A program made the position numbers and the translations under genes. The notes under the pieces were generated by a model that was given only the letters and a program-made list of their open reading frames with translations, searched no databases and was not told the DNA's origin. From CAVXFS01 sp049582805 (lineage in GTDB: Bacteria; Pseudomonadota; Gammaproteobacteria; Burkholderiales; Gallionellaceae), in assembly GCA_049582805.1 (NCBI GenBank), contig JBAUUR010000136.1, positions 1 through 20,184 on the forward strand: a stretch of DNA of 20,184 nt, in the 5' to 3' direction. Below, in pieces: positions 1-6,198 of the stretch (position 1 is its first letter; each line of letters opens with the position of its first letter).

Positions 1-102
1 CAAATGTGGAAAATTTTTGACCTCTCAGAAAGCCCTACAGTCGATTTTCAGATCACCGGGAGGGGTAAAGTGACCACGGAAACTCACTCTTTTCTCTGCA
101 TG

Positions 103-111
103 TATGATAAT
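103..111 (+). promoter_or_regulatory. possible -10 region upstream of the PEP-CTERM gene
   Basis: TATGATAAT lies about 27 bases before the start codon at 138 and resembles a sigma-70 -10 element. No convincing -35 hexamer sits 16-18 bases upstream, and I see no clear sigma-54 -24/-12 pair, so this is only a candidate. Confidence 0.25.
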
Positions 112-137
112 TTCAACAAACTGCTAGGGAGGTTAAT

Positions 138-1142
138 ATGAAACTAAATCGATTTCTCACTTCGGCCGCCATCTTGGGTGCTCTGGCGGCAAGCGGCAGC
201 GCGCATGCGTCGCTGACGTCTTTCCAGACCTACGTCGGCGACTATGGCGTTTCTACGGCTGGCTGGGGCGCATACCCCGAGTCGTCAGGCACAATCGAAG
301 CCAGCGTTCCTGTCGGGGCCGCCGTGGTGGCAGCTTACCTCTACACATCGACCTCGGGGGGCCTATCCGCCGCCGATGGCGGCACGTTGGCAGGAAATAC
401 CCTCACCTACACCGCGCTTCCACCCGTCAACTGGGGCGGACAGGCAGGTCGCATGGACGTCACGAGCATCGTGGCGCCCCTCATCGACGGCGGTCCGGGC
501 GGGGTCTACAATTTTGCCATCAGCGAAACCAACACCTATAACCAGGACGGCGAGGCATTGGTCGTCGTCTACTCGCTGGCCAGCCTATCTACTTCAACCA
601 TCGGCATCCTCGATGGTTCCTCAGCGACTACCGGTGACACGACAGCGATCAACTTCGCCAGCCCGCTGGATCCGACGGCTCCGGGCTTTATCGCCACCAT
701 GGCGATTGGCGACGGCTACAGCTATGACGGCACCGGTTGCACTGACTTCGGCCAAACGTCCACGGTAACAGTCGATGCGACGGTCATCACCAATAATGCG
801 GGGTGCAACGACAGCAGTATCCCTGAGACCGCTACCAACGGCAACCTGATCACCGTCGGCGGTTTTATCAATGGGTTTTCTCCGTTCTTGCCGTCCGTTG
901 CGGATGACCACGAGTTCTACAATATTGCGCCGCAAATCACCACGGGTGACACCACCATTACCGTCAACACTCTCAACCCTTCGAACGATGACAACATCTT
1001 CCTGGCCGTGTTTGATGTGACTGGCGCGGGTGGCGTCAACGCCCCGCCACCCAACAGCGTCCCCGAACCTTTCACGCTTAGCCTTGTCGGTCTGGGGCTG
1101 GCCGGATTGGGTTTTCAGCGTAAATACTCGAAGCGTAGCTGA
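138..1142 (+). CDS. PEP-CTERM sorting-domain secreted protein
   Basis: A 334-residue exported protein. Residues 1-24 form a signal peptide ending SAHA before Ser25. The C-terminus carries the PEP-CTERM signature: VPEP at about 308-311, a hydrophobic segment at about 312-326 (FTLSLVGLGLAGLGF), then a basic tail (RKYSKRS). In this family exosortase/XrtA recognises and cleaves the tail, and the protein ends up at the surface or in an exopolysaccharide matrix. The body is rich in Thr, Ser, Gly, Asp and Asn, as expected of a secreted beta-rich domain. Two cysteines (GTGCTD and NAGCND) could form a disulfide. I do not recognise the body family. The start is supported by AGGGAGG at 126-132. A strong terminator follows, so this is probably a single-gene unit. 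The exosortase gene is not in the window. Confidence 0.88.
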   Translation: MKLNRFLTSAAILGALAASGSAHASLTSFQTYVGDYGVSTAGWGAYPESSGTIEASVPVGAAVVAAYLYTSTSGGLSAADGGTLAGNTLTYTALPPVNWGGQAGRMDVTSIVAPLIDGGPGGVYNFAISETNTYNQDGEALVVVYSLASLSTSTIGILDGSSATTGDTTAINFASPLDPTAPGFIATMAIGDGYSYDGTGCTDFGQTSTVTVDATVITNNAGCNDSSIPETATNGNLITVGGFINGFSPFLPSVADDHEFYNIAPQITTGDTTITVNTLNPSNDDNIFLAVFDVTGAGGVNAPPPNSVPEPFTLSLVGLGLAGLGFQRKYSKRS

Positions 1143-1168
1143 TTCACACGGTTAGGCCCTATAATGTC

Positions 1169-1197
1169 CCTGCCAGCGAGAGCTGGCAGGTTTTTTT
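1169..1197 (+). terminator. intrinsic terminator after the PEP-CTERM gene
   Basis: A perfect 9-bp stem (CCTGCCAGC at 1169-1177 with GCTGGCAGG at 1182-1190) closed by a GAGA tetraloop and followed by seven T (1191-1197). It lies 27 bases after the stop codon at 1142. It also covers the in-frame ATG at 1164, which argues against that codon as the start of the next gene. Confidence 0.93.
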
Positions 1198-1214
1198 ATT
1201 TCCAGGAGATCAAG

Positions 1215-2534
1215 ATGCGTCTGCCCGCCATTATCACGCGAGCCTTTGCCATCGTGTTGCTGTCCGCTGCGGCGACACCTGCCCTCCCAGTGCCTGTCGC
1301 AATCGATTCGATGAGCAGCGCGTTCCCGGATGCGGAGGTGGGCGGAGACACAGCCCAGGCACGCGAATTCCGGGCGGGCATCCAGGCCCTGATCCGAGGC
1401 AACCCGACCGCCGCCAAAGCCCACTATGAAGCGGCGTTGAAGCTGGATCCGAATTACGCCCCCGCGCTGATCGGTCTGGCCGACATCGCGCAGCGGCATG
1501 GCAACACGCACCAGGCAGAACAGTACCTGCAGCGGGCCGAGCGCGCGGCCCCCCAGTCGGCCGCAGTGCGCCTGGCCTGGGGCCGGTACTTGATTCGCGG
1601 CAAGCAATTCAAGCGGGCGGAGATCTCTCTACTGAAGGCGCACGAACTGGCGCCCAAGGCGATACCGCCGCTCCTTGAACTGGGTGACCTCTATCTGCGC
1701 CTAGGACGTCCTGCGGATGGACTGAAGGTTTACCGCGAGGCAGTCGCGCAGGATGCGGGCAACAAGTTTGCCCAGTACGGCCTCGGCGCCGCCGCGGCCG
1801 CGTCCGGCCAGCGCGACGAGGCTCTGCGTGCGTTCGAGGCCGCCGCCACGCTGGCCCCCAAGGATGCGGCGCCGCTGCGCGCTTCCGGCCTCATCTATAT
1901 GGAAACGGGTGCGTTCGTCGAGGCCATCGCAGCGTTTGATAAGGGCTTGGCGCGCCAGCCGAATTTCATTCCCTTGATGCTCGACCGCGCCGATGCGCTT
2001 GCGCGCTTGAAGCGCTGGGACGATGCCTTGACACAGGTCGGCCAAGCCGAGAAGCTGGCCCCCAATTCGGCCGAGATCCAGCTGAAGATTGCCGATGTTT
2101 ACCAGGGCGCCGCACATTGGAACGAGGCCGAGGCCCGTTACCTGAAGGCGATCCGGCTCAATCCGCGCAGTGCAATCGCCTACAACAACCTCGCGTGGAT
2201 GACGATCTCGCGCAACAACGGTAACTCGAAGAAAGCCGTCGAATGGGCGCGCAAGGCGGTTGCGCTGTCGCCCAGCTCATCACCATTCCACGACACGTTG
2301 GGCTGGGTATTGCGTGCAGCCGGAGACCTTCCAGGCGCCGAGGTGAGTCTGAAGAAGGCAATCGAGCTCGAACCAAAGGTTGCCGGCTATCACTACCATC
2401 TAGGAATAGTACAGAGCGAGCTCAACGAACCGGACGCGGCACGCGCGTCACTGAAACGCGCGCTGGAGCTTGACCCTAATCTACCACAGGCCGACGAGGT
2501 GCGCCTGCAGCTCAAGTCGCTCCCGGCAATGTAG
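1215..2534 (+). CDS. secreted TPR-repeat protein
   Basis: A 439-residue protein starting at ATG 1215, preceded by AGGAG at 1204-1208. The upstream in-frame ATG at 1164 lies at the terminator and lacks a good ribosome site. The N-terminus (MRLPAIITRAFAIVLLSAAATPALP) is a signal peptide, so the protein is probably periplasmic. The rest is almost entirely tetratricopeptide repeats, about ten or eleven units. Recurring signatures include AKAHYEAALKLDPNYAPA, AEQYLQRAERAAP, AEARYLKAIRLNPRSAIAYN and ARASLKRALELDPNLP. TPR arrays are protein-protein scaffolds. Next to a PEP-CTERM gene, a role in the exopolysaccharide/PEP-CTERM system (compare PrsT-type TPR proteins, which are longer) is plausible but inferred. 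It has no catalytic domain. An insertion sequence begins about 55 bases downstream. Confidence 0.85.
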   Translation: MRLPAIITRAFAIVLLSAAATPALPVPVAIDSMSSAFPDAEVGGDTAQAREFRAGIQALIRGNPTAAKAHYEAALKLDPNYAPALIGLADIAQRHGNTHQAEQYLQRAERAAPQSAAVRLAWGRYLIRGKQFKRAEISLLKAHELAPKAIPPLLELGDLYLRLGRPADGLKVYREAVAQDAGNKFAQYGLGAAAAASGQRDEALRAFEAAATLAPKDAAPLRASGLIYMETGAFVEAIAAFDKGLARQPNFIPLMLDRADALARLKRWDDALTQVGQAEKLAPNSAEIQLKIADVYQGAAHWNEAEARYLKAIRLNPRSAIAYNNLAWMTISRNNGNSKKAVEWARKAVALSPSSSPFHDTLGWVLRAAGDLPGAEVSLKKAIELEPKVAGYHYHLGIVQSELNEPDAARASLKRALELDPNLPQADEVRLQLKSLPAM

Positions 2535-2589
2535 GGAGCTTGAACGGAGCACGAACGCCAGCCCAAAAGTATTGTGTAGTTCGGCCACG

Positions 2590-2610
2590 GTACTAGTACC
2601 ATGTAACATT
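2590..2610 (+). repeat. left terminal inverted repeat of the IS
   Basis: Pairs with 3806-3826 on the opposite strand, 19 of 21 positions identical. The outer part CTAGTACCA is perfect in both ends. Confidence 0.8.
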
Positions 2611-2641
2611 ATTGCTTTCGCATAGAAGTACCATGTGACAT
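2596..2641 (+). repeat. repeated subterminal motif in the IS left end
   Basis: GTACCATGTAACAT (2596-2609) recurs as GTACCATGTGACAT (2628-2641). This is 13 of 14 identical, the same orientation, and spaced 32 bases start to start (about three helical turns). It resembles the doubled transposase-binding sites of some Tc1/mariner relatives; that role is inferred. The right end shows only one copy. Confidence 0.6.
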
Positions 2642-2673
2642 ACTGGCGAAACCCTTAACAAAAGGAGGTCGCC

Positions 2674-3180
2674 ATGTCACCGAGATATCGGGTAACACTG
2701 ACCGAGCAAGAGCGCAACGAACTTGATGCTTTGACGAAACAAGGAAAGATCAATGCAAGAAAATTTGTACACGCCGGCGTGCTGTTATTGTGCGACGCTG
2801 GAGTCAGCGGCCCGGCGTGGAAAGTTGCAGACACAGCAGAGGCGCTCGGCATATCCAGTCGGACGATTGAACATATCAAGAAGCAATTTATTGAAGAGGG
2901 TTTAGAAGCGGCACTCGACCGAAAACCATTAGAAAAGCCGCCACGCGAAATCACGTTTGATGGAGCATTTGAGGCGAGACTGATTGCTTTGGCTTGTTCT
3001 GATGCTCCGGAGGGACGTAGCAGATGGACAGTCAGGTTACTTGCCGACAAGGTTGTTGAACTTAAAATAACGGAATCCGTATCGCATATGACCATACAGC
3101 GGGTTTTAAAAAAAACGAACTTAAACCTCACCTCAGCAAATACTGGAAAATCCCGCCGGAAGGGAGTGCCGCATTCGTAG
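2674..3180 (+). CDS. IS630 transposase, N-terminal frame (orfA)
   Basis: A 168-residue frame with an excellent Shine-Dalgarno (AAGGAGGT at 2662-2669). It encodes the DNA-binding half of an IS630 transposase, including a helix-turn-helix around VADTAEALGISSRTIEHIKK and the linker LEAALDRKPLEKPPREITFDG. From the A8 run at 3108-3115 onward the family-like sequence continues in the -1 frame. The last 20 or so residues here (TNLNLTSANTGKSRRKG) are therefore out-of-frame tail. A fusion through the slip would be about 377 residues, near the usual family length. Either the element uses frameshifting or transcript slippage, or it has suffered a one-base indel. Confidence 0.85.
   Translation: MSPRYRVTLTEQERNELDALTKQGKINARKFVHAGVLLLCDAGVSGPAWKVADTAEALGISSRTIEHIKKQFIEEGLEAALDRKPLEKPPREITFDGAFEARLIALACSDAPEGRSRWTVRLLADKVVELKITESVSHMTIQRVLKKTNLNLTSANTGKSRRKGVPHS
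3108..3115 (+). promoter_or_regulatory. A8 slippery run at the transposase frame change
   Basis: Eight consecutive A. In the orfA frame the codons read TTA AAA AAA ACG, so A-AAA-AAA is a canonical -1 slippery heptamer; a run of this length also favours RNA polymerase slippage. The frame before it encodes the HTH half and the -1 frame after it encodes the DDE half. Only a weak hairpin (TCCC/GGGA, about 40 bases downstream) is visible as a possible stimulator. Confidence 0.6.
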
Positions 3181-3806
3181 CGAATATGGAGGATGTGCTG
3201 GAGGTTTACCACCTGCCATATGAATCTGATTATCCCATGGTTTGCATGGATGAATCGAGCAAGCAATTGATTGGCGAAGTCCGGGAACCTGTTCCGTGCG
3301 CACCTGGTCGGCCTGCACGCATGGACGACGAATATGTCAGGAATGGCGTGGCAGAAATCTTCATGGAAGTGGAGCCGTTGTCCGGCAAAAGACATGTTGC
3401 CATTACGGAACGCCGCACAAGAAAGGATTGGGCGTTGCAGATAAAGGAAATGCTCGATGAACGCTATCCGAAAGCGATCAAGGTACGCTTGGTGATGGAC
3501 AATCTGAACACACATAGCATTACATCGCTATACGAGACTTTCGAACCCAAGGAGGCCAGACGCCTGGCGGAACGCCTTGATATCCACTACACGCCCAAAC
3601 ACGGGAGTTGGTTGAATATGGCTGAGATTGAACTCAGCGCACTAAAGGGACAATGCCTTGATCGACGAATCGACAACATGGAGGACATGAAGATGGAAGT
3701 GTCCACATGGGAGCAAGATAGAAACAACAGTTCGAAGAAGATTAACTGGCAGTTTACAACTTCGGATGCGCGGATAAAACTGAAGCGGCTTTATCCGCAA
3801 TTGTAA
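3114..3806 (+). CDS. IS630 transposase, catalytic frame (orfB)
   Basis: This is the continuation of the transposase in the -1 frame. Reading from 3114 gives NELKPHLSKYWKIPPEGSAA and then FVANMEDVL, typical IS630 sequence that precedes the first internal ATG at 3186. That ATG is therefore probably not the true start. The DDE catalytic core is intact: Asp in VCMDES, Asp in LVMDNLNTH, and Glu in WLNMAEIE, with about 41 residues between the second Asp and the Glu. It ends in ARIKLKRLYPQL, as family members do. It depends on orfA for its DNA-binding domain and start. No other lesion is visible, so the element could still be active if the shift is programmed. Confidence 0.85.
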   Translation, partial: NELKPHLSKYWKIPPEGSAAFVANMEDVLEVYHLPYESDYPMVCMDESSKQLIGEVREPVPCAPGRPARMDDEYVRNGVAEIFMEVEPLSGKRHVAITERRTRKDWALQIKEMLDERYPKAIKVRLVMDNLNTHSITSLYETFEPKEARRLAERLDIHYTPKHGSWLNMAEIELSALKGQCLDRRIDNMEDMKMEVSTWEQDRNNSSKKINWQFTTSDARIKLKRLYPQL

Positions 3807-3826
3807 ATGTTACGTGGTACTAGCAC
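3806..3826 (-). repeat. right terminal inverted repeat of the IS
   Basis: Reverse complement of the left end at 2590-2610 with two mismatches. It overlaps the last base of the transposase stop codon. Confidence 0.8.
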
Positions 3827-3830
3827 GGTA

Positions 3831-4140
3831 CGAGCCCGGCATCAGCGTCTTTCTTCCGCTCGATTTTCGTCGGTAGTGATGATTGCTGTTGAAGCAGTTA
3901 TGAACTGCTGCTTTCAGGAAATTCGACCTTCTCATGTGTGTCGGGAACTGCCCGTGACAAAGCCTCGAGATCAATGACCGCTGTCTGGTCAAAAGCAGCC
4001 ATTCACAAACCCCGAACAGCAGATGATGTACTTACATGGCGAATAGGCATTTTCAATAAACCACGCTTCAAGTGTTCAACCTGAAGGAATCGATTCTCAG
4101 ATCCTTGGCCATACACAAACGCCTCGCAGGAAAATACACC
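3831..4140. other. intergenic region with no recognisable gene
   Basis: About 310 bases between the IS and the end of guaA. I see no credible coding frame. A 7-bp dyad (AGCAGTT-ATG-AACTGCT, 3893-3909) has no T run and is not a terminator. I find no clear intrinsic terminator for guaA here. The region may include remnants of older insertions, but nothing identifiable. Confidence 0.5.
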
Positions 4141-5721
4141 CTACTCCCACTCGATCGTCGCGGGCGGCTTGCCTGAGATGTCGTACACCACGCGGTTGAT
4201 GCCGCGCACTTCGTTGATGATGCGGTTGGATACCTTTGCCAATAGCGAATAGGGTAATTCAGCCCAGTGGGCGGTCATGAAGTCCTGCGTCTGCACCGCG
4301 CGCAAGGCTATCACCCATTCGTAGGTGCGGCCATCGCCCATCACGCCGACGCTTCTGACCGGCAGGAATACGGTGAAGGCCTGCGAGGTGAGTTCATACC
4401 ATGTCTTGCCGCTGGCATCGCGCGTGTTGCGCAGTTCCTCGATGAAGATCGCGTCGGCACGGCGCAGCAGCTCGGCATATTCGCGCTTCACTTCGCCTAG
4501 GATGCGCACGCCCAAGCCGGGGCCGGGGAAGGGATGGCGATACACCATGTCGTGCGGCAGACCGAGCGCCACGCCGAGTTCGCGCACCTCGTCCTTGAAC
4601 AGTTCGCGCAGTGGTTCCAGCAGCTTAAGGTGCAGCGTATCGGGCAGGCCGCCGACGTTGTGGTGCGACTTGATGGTATGCGCTTTCCTGGTCTTCGCCC
4701 CGGCGGATTCGATCACGTCGGGGTAGATGGTACCCTGCGCCAGCCACTTGGCCTGCTTCAGCTTGGCCGATTCGCGCTGGAACACCTCGACGAATTCGCG
4801 CCCGATGACCCTGCGTTTCTGTTCCGGGTCGGTCACGCCTGCCAGATGCTTCATGAACTCTCCGCTGGCATCGACATGGATGACCTTCATGTGCAAATTC
4901 TTGCCAAAAGTCTCCATCACCTGCGCACCCTCGTTAAGGCGCAGCAGGCCATTGTCCACGAACACGCAGGTGAGCTGGTCGCCGATGGCGCGATGGATCA
5001 GCGCCGCGGCTACCGAGGAATCCACACCGCCGGACAGGCCGAGTATCACTTCTTCGTTGCCGACCTGGGCATGGATCTTCTCCACTGCCTCGGCAATGTA
5101 GTCCGGCATGTTCCAGTCCTGTCCGCAGCCGCAGATGTCATGCACGAAGCGTGCAAGGATCACCTTGCCCTGATGCGTGTGGGTGACTTCGGGATGAAAC
5201 TGCACCGCGTAGAAGCGGCGCGCTTCGTCCGCCATCGCGGCAATCGGCGCGGCTTCGCTGGAAGCAATCAGCGAGAAACCGGGCGGCAGCGACGTCACCT
5301 TGTCGCCATGGCTCATCCACACGTCAAGCAGGCCGTGGCCTTGTGCGTTGCTTCTGTCCTGCACGCCATCGAACAGTCTGGAATGGCCGCGCACGCGGAT
5401 CTCCGCATAGCCGAATTCGCGCACCTTGCCACTCTCGACTTTGCCGCCCAATTGCGCGGCCATGGTCTGCATGCCGTAGCAGATGCCCAGCATCGGCACA
5501 CCGAGTTCGAACACAAGCTGCGGCGCTTTCGGCGTCTCCTCCTCGTACACCGAATTCGGCCCGCCGGACATAATGATGCCCGCCGGATTGAAGGCACGAA
5601 TTTCTTCCGCTGCCATATCCCACGGATGCAGCTCGCAATAAACATGCGATTCGCGCACGCGGCGCGCGATAAGCTGGGTGTACTGGGAACCGAAGTCGAG
5701 GATGAGGATTTTTTTGTGCAT
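4141..5721 (-). CDS. guaA: GMP synthase (glutamine-hydrolysing)
   Basis: A 526-residue enzyme that converts XMP, ATP and glutamine to GMP in the cytoplasm. The N-terminal class I glutamine amidotransferase domain (about 1-195) has SGGPNSV at 52-58, the nucleophile Cys81 in GICYGMQ, and His176/Glu178 in QFHPEV. The ATP-pyrophosphatase domain carries the PP-loop SGGVDSS at 230-236. The C-terminal dimerisation domain ends with the conserved GKPPATIEWE. Length and motifs are normal. The start codon at 5721 has only a weak ribosome site (GAGCTC), and a GTAGCTGGT repeat lies ten bases upstream. It is the last gene of the guaB operon, separated from guaB by an inserted four-helix-bundle cassette. 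Confidence 0.98.
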   Translation of the reverse strand: MHKKILILDFGSQYTQLIARRVRESHVYCELHPWDMAAEEIRAFNPAGIIMSGGPNSVYEEETPKAPQLVFELGVPMLGICYGMQTMAAQLGGKVESGKVREFGYAEIRVRGHSRLFDGVQDRSNAQGHGLLDVWMSHGDKVTSLPPGFSLIASSEAAPIAAMADEARRFYAVQFHPEVTHTHQGKVILARFVHDICGCGQDWNMPDYIAEAVEKIHAQVGNEEVILGLSGGVDSSVAAALIHRAIGDQLTCVFVDNGLLRLNEGAQVMETFGKNLHMKVIHVDASGEFMKHLAGVTDPEQKRRVIGREFVEVFQRESAKLKQAKWLAQGTIYPDVIESAGAKTRKAHTIKSHHNVGGLPDTLHLKLLEPLRELFKDEVRELGVALGLPHDMVYRHPFPGPGLGVRILGEVKREYAELLRRADAIFIEELRNTRDASGKTWYELTSQAFTVFLPVRSVGVMGDGRTYEWVIALRAVQTQDFMTAHWAELPYSLLAKVSNRIINEVRGINRVVYDISGKPPATIEWE

Positions 5722-5730
5722 ATAGAGCTC

Positions 5731-5757
5731 GTAGCTGGTTACTTGTAGCAGGTAGCA
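5731..5757 (+). repeat. GTAGCTGGT-type repeat, left end of the four-helix cassette
   Basis: Bases 5733-5756 match the reverse complement of 6173-6196 at 20 of 24 positions. The copy lies between the guaA start codon and the end of the four-helix-bundle gene. The same family recurs at 10494-10557. Its inner edge, GGTAGCAAAA, matches that of the 10494 copy, GGTAGCAAAC. Confidence 0.75.
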
Positions 5758-5778
5758 AAAGCAGATTACCGATTGAAT

Positions 5779-6144
5779 TTAGTTTGTGATACTTAATGTT
5801 CTGTGCAGGCTACGCAACATCCCTCCTATTTCGTCGGCCTGCGAAGTCACTTCTTGCCAGTTGGTTTCGTCCAGATAACCAAGCCTCTGTGAAATTAAAA
5901 GCTGTGTTTCGAGTTCAGCCAGCGAGCCCAAAGCAATCGCGATGAATCGTGCAAAATCTCGATCCGATTGGCGCTCCTTTCCTTCTGCAATATTCGAGGA
6001 AATGGAAACAGCTGCCCGCTGCATCTGGCTGGTCAGCCCATATTGCTCATGTTTCGGGAATTCTCCCGATAGCCGATATACCACCACAGCAAAATCCACC
6101 GATTTCTGCCATACCAATAGCGAACGATACGACTCAATCGGCAT
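5779..6144 (-). CDS. four-helix-bundle protein (TIGR02436 / 23S rRNA IVS-protein family)
   Basis: A 121-residue protein starting at ATG 6144, with a purine-rich ribosome site (GGGAGGGGGA) just upstream. An in-frame extension to 6186 would run into the flanking repeat and is not credible. The sequence fits the family of small four-helix-bundle proteins first seen in Leptospira 23S rRNA intervening sequences and related to the diversity-generating-retroelement protein Avd. The consensus blocks are YRSLLVWQKSVDF, YGLTSQMQRAAVSISSNIAEG, FARFIAIALGSLAELETQL and RLGYL. The biochemical role of stand-alone members is unknown. It is co-oriented between guaB and guaA, which are normally adjacent, and is bracketed by inverted GTAGCTGGTAGC-type repeats, so it looks like an inserted cassette. 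No reverse transcriptase or rRNA is nearby. Confidence 0.88.
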   Translation of the reverse strand: MPIESYRSLLVWQKSVDFAVVVYRLSGEFPKHEQYGLTSQMQRAAVSISSNIAEGKERQSDRDFARFIAIALGSLAELETQLLISQRLGYLDETNWQEVTSQADEIGGMLRSLHRTLSITN

Positions 6145-6162
6145 TCCCCCTCCCACTCGCCG

Positions 6163-6198
6163 TTGGCTACCAGCTACCGGCCACAAGCTACCAGCTCA
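6163..6198 (-). repeat. GTAGCTGGTAGC-type repeat, right end of the four-helix cassette
   Basis: Read on the - strand it contains AGCTGGTAGC, GCCGGTAGC and GCTGGTAGCC. Bases 6196-6173 are the inverted partner of 5733-5756. The outermost base is part of the guaB stop codon (TGA, 6198-6196). The inner edge GGCTAC preceded by CGTT is shared with the copy at 10526-10535. Confidence 0.75.

Larger units (their letters stand above)
2590..3826 (+). mobile_element. IS630-family insertion sequence
   Basis: A complete element of about 1.23 kb. Left end 2590-2610 and right end 3806-3826 match at 19 of 21 positions when inverted (core CTAGTACCA..GTAACATT). The transposase lies between them. IS630/Tc1-mariner elements duplicate a target TA. 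TA dinucleotides occur at 2594-2595 and 3821-3822, which would give an element of 2596-3820. Alternatively the direct repeat CACGGTAC at 2586-2593 and 3824-3831 reflects the flank. The exact boundary cannot be fixed without an empty site. Its lower G+C and different codon use set it apart from its neighbours. Confidence 0.85.
5731..6198 (-). mobile_element. putative mini-element: four-helix-bundle gene between inverted repeats
   Basis: About 468 bases inserted in the guaB-guaA operon: one gene (5779-6144) flanked by inverted repeats (5733-5756 and 6173-6196, 20/24). The outer ends both begin AGCTGGT. The right end overlaps the guaB stop codon. No transposase is encoded, so movement would have to be in trans. 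No target duplication could be identified. The mobile nature is inferred from structure and position. Confidence 0.5.

Noticed and set aside
1164..1214. Longer N-terminus for the TPR protein from ATG 1164
   Set aside because: It lies across the terminator hairpin and would bury the signal peptide; ATG 1215 has AGGAG at good spacing.
3893..3909. AGCAGTT-ATG-AACTGCT dyad as a guaA terminator
   Set aside because: No T run on either strand and it lies about 230 bases from the guaA stop.
4534..5748. Long open frame on the + strand opposite guaA (404 codons)
   Set aside because: Shadow of the G+C-rich guaA reading frame; no family-like motifs and entirely antisense to a certain gene.
5779..6198. 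23S rRNA intervening sequence or diversity-generating retroelement around the four-helix gene
   Set aside because: No rRNA, reverse transcriptase or template/variable repeat is present; only the protein family is shared.
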